Shown: positions 22,961 through 27,871 of the stretch, piece by piece
Position numbering within the stretch: the stretch's first letter is position 1
Layout of the letters: every line of letters starts with the position of its first letter
From: Lutibacter sp.
GTDB taxonomy: Bacteria; Bacteroidota; Bacteroidia; Flavobacteriales; Flavobacteriaceae
DNA length: 27,871 nucleotides
Assembly (NCBI GenBank): GCA_030599055.1
Contig: JAUVOS010000002.1
Coordinates: 1 to 27,871 of the forward strand
Direction of reading: 5' to 3'
Made by a program: the position numbers and the translations under genes
Notes under the pieces: generated by a model
The model's database searches: none
What the model was told of the DNA's origin: nothing
Seen by the model: only the letters and a program-made list of their open reading frames with translations

Positions 22961-23437
22961 TTAAAATCTAAAGTGTGAGAAGGCTTTATTTGCCTGCGCC
23001 ATTTTATGTGTATCAATTCGTCTTTTTACAGCAGCTCCTTCTTCTTTTGCAGCAGCTAAAATTTCTGCGGCTAATTTTTGAGCCATGGTTTTTTCATTAC
23101 GCTTTCTCGCAAAACTAATTAACCATTTAATGGCCATGGATACTTTTCTATCCGGTCTAATTTGTCTAGGAATCTGATAGGTTGCTCCACCAACTCTCCT
23201 ACTTCTTACTTCTACCTGCGGCATAATATTAGACAAAGCTTCTTTCCAAATTTCTATAGGTGTTTTTTCTTCGTCTTGATTTTTCTGGTCAACGATGTCC
23301 ATTGCATCATAAAAAATATTGAATGCAACAGATTTTTTCCCGTCCCACATTAGGTTGTTTACAAATCTTGTAACTAACTGGTCATTGAACTTAGGATCTG
23401 GTAACAGAATCCTTTTTTTCGCTATTCTTTTTCTCAT
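22961..23437 (-). CDS. rpsG: 30S ribosomal protein S7
   Basis: S7 nucleates assembly of the 3' major domain of 16S rRNA and lies at the E site. The 158 residues start MRKRIAKKRILLPDPKFNDQ and include the conserved VEVRSRRVGGATYQIPRQIR and the C-terminal KRRIDTHKMAQANKAFSHFR. A 107-bp gap with no clear signal separates it from rpsL. In E. coli S7 represses this operon, but the control site is not recognisable here. Confidence 0.98.
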   Translation of the reverse strand: MRKRIAKKRILLPDPKFNDQLVTRFVNNLMWDGKKSVAFNIFYDAMDIVDQKNQDEEKTPIEIWKEALSNIMPQVEVRSRRVGGATYQIPRQIRPDRKVSMAIKWLISFARKRNEKTMAQKLAAEILAAAKEEGAAVKRRIDTHKMAQANKAFSHFRF

Positions 23438-23544
23438 TATTGAAAAAAATTATTTGTTAATTATTCAGAGTAACAGCTCTTACTTGATAAATTCAAGTAT
23501 TTAAAGCGACATCATCTTTATATTTAACGTATTAAATAAACTAT

Positions 23545-23919
23545 TTACTTCTTAGGGCGTTTGGTTCCGTATTTAGATCTACGTTGTGTTCTACCTTCTA
23601 CTCCGGCAGTATCTAACGCACCACGAACGATGTGGTATCTAACTCCTGGCAAATCCTTCACCCTTCCTCCTCTAACTAATACTATCGAATGCTCTTGTAA
23701 ATTGTGCCCTTCACCTGGTATATATGCGTTTACTTCGTTACCGTTAGTCAAACGAACCCTAGCTACTTTACGCATAGCTGAGTTTGGTTTTTTCGGTGTC
23801 GTAGTATAAACACGAGTACATACACCACGTCTTTGTGGACAAGAATTCAAAGCAGCCGATTTGCTCTTCTTAGTTGTTTTGGTTCTTCCTTTGCGTACTA
23901 ATTGTTGTATGGTTGGCAT
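23545..23919 (-). CDS. rpsL: 30S ribosomal protein S12
   Basis: S12 is at the decoding centre and controls accuracy. I use the ATG at 23919, giving the invariant family start MPTIQQLVRKGRTK and 124 residues. The open frame extends 12 codons to 23955, but those residues (MSKENVNNHNFS) are not S12-like. TTTPKKPNSAMRKV shows the wild-type K43, and GGRVKDLPGVRY shows K88 and D89, the last being the usual methylthiolation site. Common streptomycin-resistance changes at K43 and K88 are therefore absent. This is the first gene of the 32-gene run, about 73 nt downstream of the predicted transcription start. Confidence 0.97.
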   Translation of the reverse strand: MPTIQQLVRKGRTKTTKKSKSAALNSCPQRRGVCTRVYTTTPKKPNSAMRKVARVRLTNGNEVNAYIPGEGHNLQEHSIVLVRGGRVKDLPGVRYHIVRGALDTAGVEGRTQRRSKYGTKRPKK

Positions 23920-23998
23920 ACTAAAGTTGTGATTATTTACGTTTTCTTTAGACATGACGTATCACGTCTTTACTTTTCTCTTTGTTTTTAAGAGTTTG

Positions 23999-24029
23999 CA
24001 AATGTAAAACAAATATTTTGATTATCAAA
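23999..24029 (-). promoter_or_regulatory. Bacteroidota-type promoter of the str/S10/spc/alpha cluster
   Basis: On the minus strand the -33 box TTTG (24029-24026) is followed by exactly 19 bp and then the -7 box TACATTTG (24006-23999). This fits the flavobacterial sigma-A consensus TTTG-N19-TAnnTTTG at every defined position. Transcription would start near 23992, leaving a leader of about 70 nt before rpsL. It is the only full-consensus promoter I found before the cluster. Confidence 0.82.
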
Positions 24030-24224
24030 TATGTTTCTGATTATTCTTCTAATGATTTTTAAAATGTAAATTTGCGTGTTTCCGATATGCTTAACGCAAT
24101 ACACGACACGCCATAGACAGTTTTTATTAATCAACGCATAACATACCGTTTGGAGCGATTAAGAACACAGCAAATGTGTTGTGTTATTTGGATTTTGTAA
24201 CACCTTTATCAAAACAATAATTTT
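24030..24224. other. Divergent intergenic region between rpsL and the Omp85-like gene
   Basis: Beyond the rpsL promoter this stretch holds an ACGCATAACATACCGTTTG word near 24136 that resembles one upstream of the fucosidase gene, and a short palindrome-like AACACAGCAAATGTGTTGTG near 24165. I cannot find a full plus-strand promoter; TTATTTGG near 24185 is only a partial -7 match. Confidence 0.35.
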
Positions 24225-25889
24225 TTGAAGTATACACCATATATATATACACTGTTTTTATTAAGTATTTACCAAACTGTTTTTTCACAGAACACGAAGT
24301 TGTTAAAAATTGAAGGTTCAGATGTAAATTCTAACACAATCATTCAACTAATTGATTATCCGAAAGAAATTAAAAATGACTCTGTTTACATTGTTGAAAT
24401 AAAAACATTTAGAGAAAAGCTAAATCACAAAGGCTTTATCCAGCATAAAATTGACAGCACCTACCAAAATGACAGTCTCTATTACATTCGATTTGAGATA
24501 AACAGGTCAATTGATAAAATCAGATTCACCCATCCAGACATTTCATTCTTAGCTAAAGAGTTGAATCTATCACTTAAAGATTCTATTACTTATGAAACAT
24601 CTTTTACGAATACTGCTCTCTTCATCAACCAATTAACAGCGTTTTATCAAAACAAGGGTTTCCCTTTTGTTAGTATTCAATTAGATAATATTACTAAATA
24701 CGAAAATCTTATTGTTGCAGATTTAATCATCAATAAAAATGGTGAAAGAAATATCGATAAAATTATTATCAAAGGATATCCTTCTTTTCCAAAGTCGTTT
24801 GTTAAGCAAGCTCTAAAAATTGACCTTAATGAGCCTTTTAATAAAAAAACCATAACACAAATTTCTAAAATAATTCAAACAACAGCATTTGTATCTGAAA
24901 TAAAAAAACCGGAAATACTTTTTGAAAAAGACAGCACCACTTTATATTTGTATTTAAAAAGAGAAAAAAGCAATTTTTTTGATGGATTAGTGGGCTTTTC
25001 TACTTCTCCACATATTAAAAAATTACAACTCTATGGCAATCTCGATATAAAGTTATTAAATTCATTAAATCAAGGTGAGAGTTTACAATTAAAGTGGTTA
25101 TCAACTCAAGACAGATCACAGTCTTTAAAACTATCTCTAAAAACTCCTTTTATATTTAATAGTGCTTTTTCGGTAGGTTATGATTTTGATATTTACAAAC
25201 AAGATACTACATTTTTAAATATATCAAATCACTTAATTGCTGACTACCAATTAGAAACAAGCCACAGAGTTGGCTTTGTACTTGAGAGTAAGCGTTCAAA
25301 TAAAATAGCCAGTCAAACTGCAACAGACATTGTTGATTTCTCAAGTGTTTTTTATGGAATCTCGTACAGCTATACCAGACCCAATTATCATTTGATATTC
25401 AATCAAAAAATTCATCTGTATAGTCAAGTTACTCAAGGAAAAAGGGAGCAACTTCAACAACATAAAATTCGTAATTATTTTCTTTATTTAATCAGTATCT
25501 CCCAACGACAAAACATCGTTTTAAAAAACAGCACAAAATTATTACTATCCGAAGGTTATTTAGAAAACGAATTGTATCGAATTGGAGGTAGTAATAGTAT
25601 CAGAGGTTTTGATGAAAATAGTTTGCTAGCTTCCGGCTATTCTTTTTTAAATACCGAATACAATTATTTGATAAATGAAACCTCTTATCTGTCAGGGATT
25701 ATAGATTTAGGGATTTTAAAAAACAAACTCCACTCCACACTATTGACTACCTATAGTTTTGGTTTAGGATTTACACAAAATACCAAAGTAGGAAATTTGG
25801 GAATACAATATGTTATTGGGAACACAAATAGAAATGCCTTTTCTTTTAATAATTCAAAACTTCACTTAAAGCTCACTCAAACATTTTAA
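24225..25889 (+). CDS. Omp85-family outer-membrane beta-barrel protein (BamA/TamA-like)
   Basis: This 554-residue protein has a signal peptide (MKYTPYIYTLFLLSIYQTVF, cut before Q22). Residues of about 100-250 contain two POTRA-like repeats (TALFINQLTAFYQNKGFPFV, then NIDKIIIKGYPSFPKSFVKQ). A C-terminal beta barrel follows with the Omp85 marker IGGSNSIRGFDENSL (residues 453-467, the VRGF-like motif on the loop that enters the barrel) and a final phenylalanine. It is shorter than BamA, with fewer POTRA repeats, so it is more likely a TamA-like or FhaC-like relative than the essential BamA. The start is TTG at 24225: a stop codon lies nine codons upstream with no ATG between, and the TTG opens straight into the signal peptide. 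It is divergent from rpsL and 152 bp ahead of the SusC gene. Confidence 0.82.
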   Translation: MKYTPYIYTLFLLSIYQTVFSQNTKLLKIEGSDVNSNTIIQLIDYPKEIKNDSVYIVEIKTFREKLNHKGFIQHKIDSTYQNDSLYYIRFEINRSIDKIRFTHPDISFLAKELNLSLKDSITYETSFTNTALFINQLTAFYQNKGFPFVSIQLDNITKYENLIVADLIINKNGERNIDKIIIKGYPSFPKSFVKQALKIDLNEPFNKKTITQISKIIQTTAFVSEIKKPEILFEKDSTTLYLYLKREKSNFFDGLVGFSTSPHIKKLQLYGNLDIKLLNSLNQGESLQLKWLSTQDRSQSLKLSLKTPFIFNSAFSVGYDFDIYKQDTTFLNISNHLIADYQLETSHRVGFVLESKRSNKIASQTATDIVDFSSVFYGISYSYTRPNYHLIFNQKIHLYSQVTQGKREQLQQHKIRNYFLYLISISQRQNIVLKNSTKLLLSEGYLENELYRIGGSNSIRGFDENSLLASGYSFLNTEYNYLINETSYLSGIIDLGILKNKLHSTLLTTYSFGLGFTQNTKVGNLGIQYVIGNTNRNAFSFNNSKLHLKLTQTF

Positions 25890-25897
25890 AAATGTTT
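25879..25897 (+). terminator. Weak terminator-like hairpin at the end of the Omp85-like gene
   Basis: AAACATTT and AAATGTTT (8 bp each) flank the stop codon TAA, which forms the loop. The stem is all A-T except for one pair and is followed by only a short T-run, so termination is doubtful. Confidence 0.3.
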
Positions 25898-26041
25898 TAG
25901 CTAACTAGCAACGATTGAATTATCATCGAATACTATGTAATATAAGTACCATGTTTACATTTTTTTTAAAATATTTTGACTAAAATTAGTTTTATTAACA
26001 TAAATTTAGGACTTTTGTTAAACTTAATTCAAATAACTAAT

Positions 26042-27871
26042 ATGATGAAAACAAAGTTTAATGGAATTTTAACGCTATTACTGGCGTTTACTGTGCAATT
26101 TGCTTTTGCACAAAAAACTGTTTCGGGAACTGTTTCGGATGATTCTGGCGCATTACCTGGAGTAAGTGTATTAATCAAAGGAACCTCAACGGGTGCCGAG
26201 ACAGATTTTGATGGTAGATACACATTAACAGCAAGCGAAGGTGATGTTCTTCAGTTTAGCTATGTAGGTATGGAAGCCGTTTTTAAAACAGTAGGAAGCA
26301 CTAACATTATTGATGTGCTTATGGCTGGAAGTAACATTCTTGATGAAGTGGTTGTAACTGCTTTAGGTATATCCAGAGATAAAAAATCTTTAGGATATGC
26401 AACACAAGAAGTAAAGGGTGATGATATTACCAATTCCAAAAGTGGAAATTTCATAAATGCTTTATCTGGTAAAGCTTCAGGTATTCAAATACGAAAGAAT
26501 AACAACATGGGTGGTTCAACAAATGTTGTAATTAGAGGTAATGCTTCTCTTACTGGTAGTAATCAAGCGCTTTTTGTAATTGATGGAGTACCAATTAGTA
26601 ACATGAATTCTAATTCTGATGGGCAAGCTCAAGCATCTGGAGGTTACTATGATTACGGAAATACTGCTTCAGATATAAATCCTGAGGACATCGAATCAAT
26701 TAATATTTTAAAAGGTGCTGCTGCTTCCGCGCTGTATGGTTCAAGAGCTGCAAATGGTGTAGTTATGATAACTACAAAAAAAGGTGGAAATGCTAAAGGA
26801 GTTGGAATTACAGTAAATTCAGGAGTTACTTTAGGTAAAATTGACACCAGTACATTTGCAAAATATCAAACACAATATGGTGCAGGTTACGGTCATTACT
26901 ACGACGGGCCTGATGCTCATTGGTATATAGAAGATGTTACAGGTGATGGAAATGACGATCAAGTAGCTCTGTATACAGAAGACGGATCTTATGGTGCCGC
27001 ATTTGACCCTAACTTAATGGTTTATCAATGGGATTCTTTTGATCCTGATTCACCTAATTATCGTACGGCAACTCCGTGGATAAATGCTGAAAATGGACCA
27101 ATAACATTTTTCGAAACGCCTATTACCTATACTAACTCCGTTTCTTTTGACAAAGGGTTTGATGAAGGTTCCTATAGATTAAACTATACAAATTTTGATC
27201 AATCTGGATTAATGCCAAATAGTTCGTTAAAAAAACACAACTTTTCTTTTAGTGGTACATTTGATCTGAACAGTAAATTAACTGCAACTGGTTATGCCAA
27301 TTACGTAAGAACGGATGGTTTAGGACGTAACTCCACCGGTTATAATGACAATATTATTGGAATGTTTAAACAGTGGTGGCAAACTAATGTTGACCTTAAA
27401 CAACAAAAAGATATTTATTTTGCAACCGACAGGAATGTTACATGGAACCCAGCTACATCTGCATCAGGATCTGCTCCTATTTTTTGGGATAATCCTTATT
27501 GGACACGATATGAAAACTTCCAAGATGATTATAGAGATAGAATAATTGGTAATGTTTCGTTAAACTATAAATTAAATGACTGGTTGAGTGTAATGGGTAG
27601 AGTAGCTACTGATACTTATTCTGAGTTACAACAAGAAAGAAGAGCTAACGGTAGTGTTCCAGGTAATTTTGGGATAAGTCGTGGAGATGTTGATTCAGGT
27701 TACGGTAGAAGAGATATTCAAAATAAAGAAACGAATTATGATTTAATGCTAAATTATGACAAGAATCTGACAGATAAAATTAATTTAAAAGGAGTTCTTG
27801 GAACTAACATTAGAAGAAATCACCTTCAATCAGTATATGCTTCTACAAGTGGTGGTTTAAGTGTTCCTCAA
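26042..27871 (+). CDS. SusC/RagA-family TonB-dependent receptor (3' end outside window)
   Basis: The frame is open for 610 codons from ATG at 26042 (or the next ATG, 26045) to the right edge; a full member is about 1000 residues, so roughly 40% is missing. It imports large nutrients, usually glycans or peptides, across the outer membrane using TonB energy, normally with a SusD lipoprotein whose gene would lie to the right. A signal peptide covers residues 1-23 (ending FAFA, then Q). A carboxypeptidase-regulatory-like domain spans about 25-95 (VSGTVSDDSGALPGVSVLIK, TDFDGRYTL). Next come the TonB-box-like DEVVVTALG (101-109) and the plug, with VVIRGNASL, ALFVIDGVPI and LYGSRAANGVVMITTKKGG near 231-249. 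Its substrate cannot be read from the part seen. A weak promoter-like pair (TTTG 25975, TAAATTTA 26001, spacing 22) lies upstream. Confidence 0.95.
   Translation, partial: MMKTKFNGILTLLLAFTVQFAFAQKTVSGTVSDDSGALPGVSVLIKGTSTGAETDFDGRYTLTASEGDVLQFSYVGMEAVFKTVGSTNIIDVLMAGSNILDEVVVTALGISRDKKSLGYATQEVKGDDITNSKSGNFINALSGKASGIQIRKNNNMGGSTNVVIRGNASLTGSNQALFVIDGVPISNMNSNSDGQAQASGGYYDYGNTASDINPEDIESINILKGAAASALYGSRAANGVVMITTKKGGNAKGVGITVNSGVTLGKIDTSTFAKYQTQYGAGYGHYYDGPDAHWYIEDVTGDGNDDQVALYTEDGSYGAAFDPNLMVYQWDSFDPDSPNYRTATPWINAENGPITFFETPITYTNSVSFDKGFDEGSYRLNYTNFDQSGLMPNSSLKKHNFSFSGTFDLNSKLTATGYANYVRTDGLGRNSTGYNDNIIGMFKQWWQTNVDLKQQKDIYFATDRNVTWNPATSASGSAPIFWDNPYWTRYENFQDDYRDRIIGNVSLNYKLNDWLSVMGRVATDTYSELQQERRANGSVPGNFGISRGDVDSGYGRRDIQNKETNYDLMLNYDKNLTDKINLKGVLGTNIRRNHLQSVYASTSGGLSVPQ

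Noticed and set aside
23920..23955. Twelve-codon N-terminal extension of S12
   Set aside because: S12 starts with MPTIQQLVRKGR almost universally; the extra codons lie in the leader.
26029..26847. Three minus-strand 64-codon open frames in the right-hand part
   Set aside because: They are antisense to the SusC gene, which has a clear family signature in the plus strand.
1..27871. CRISPR arrays, tRNA or rRNA genes, toxin-antitoxin pairs
   Set aside because: No regularly spaced repeats, cloverleaf sequences, rRNA cores or small paired toxin genes were seen on either strand.

Overview
The window is AT-rich DNA from a member of the Bacteroidota, most likely a Flavobacteriaceae species. Four things point there: a type IX secretion (Por) sorting domain, a SusC/RagA-type TonB-dependent receptor, an exact Bacteroidota promoter (TTTG, 19 bp, TACATTTG) in front of rpsL, and the near absence of Shine-Dalgarno sequences before the genes.

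Region A (1-5270) is a plastic, gene-poor flank. It holds a minus-strand exported protein (choice-of-anchor J region, Omp28/thioredoxin-like region with CAPC, T9SS tail) and a plus-strand secreted GH29 alpha-L-fucosidase. Around them lie fragments of mobile DNA: two sequences resembling the 5' end of a group II intron, one hairpin with the form of a group II domain VI, a 274-bp MITE-like palindromic element, an 85-bp hairpin element, and a piece of an IS1182-type transposase.

Region B (5271-6329) is one minus-strand LuxC-type acyl-CoA reductase gene, separated from region C by a strong terminator.

Region C (6445-23919) is an uninterrupted minus-strand run of 32 genes, the fused str, S10, spc and alpha clusters: rpsL-rpsG-fusA-rpsJ-rplC-rplD-rplW-rplB-rpsS-rplV-rpsC-rplP-rpmC-rpsQ-rplN-rplX-rplE-rpsN-rpsH-rplF-rplR-rpsE-rpmD-rplO-secY-infA-rpmJ-rpsM-rpsK-rpsD-rpoA-rplQ. 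It makes about half the ribosomal proteins plus EF-G, IF-1, SecY and the RNA polymerase alpha subunit. It reads from a promoter at about 24000 to a terminator at about 6400. Most junctions are under 30 bp. Several are widened by AT-rich, word-repeat spacers, most strikingly on both sides of rpsJ.

Region D (23956-27871) reads rightward, divergently from rpsL: an Omp85/BamA-TamA-like outer-membrane barrel protein with a TTG start, then the first 610 codons of a SusC-type receptor that runs off the window.

I found no CRISPR array, tRNA, rRNA, toxin-antitoxin pair or convincing new defence system. The parts most worth following up are the mobile-element fragments in region A, the repeat-bracketed rpsJ, the repetitive tail of L17 and the Omp28-like T9SS cargo. 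Four starts used here differ from the longest open frame or are unusual: rplR, rplF and rpsL are shortened to their family starts, and the Omp85-like gene uses TTG.
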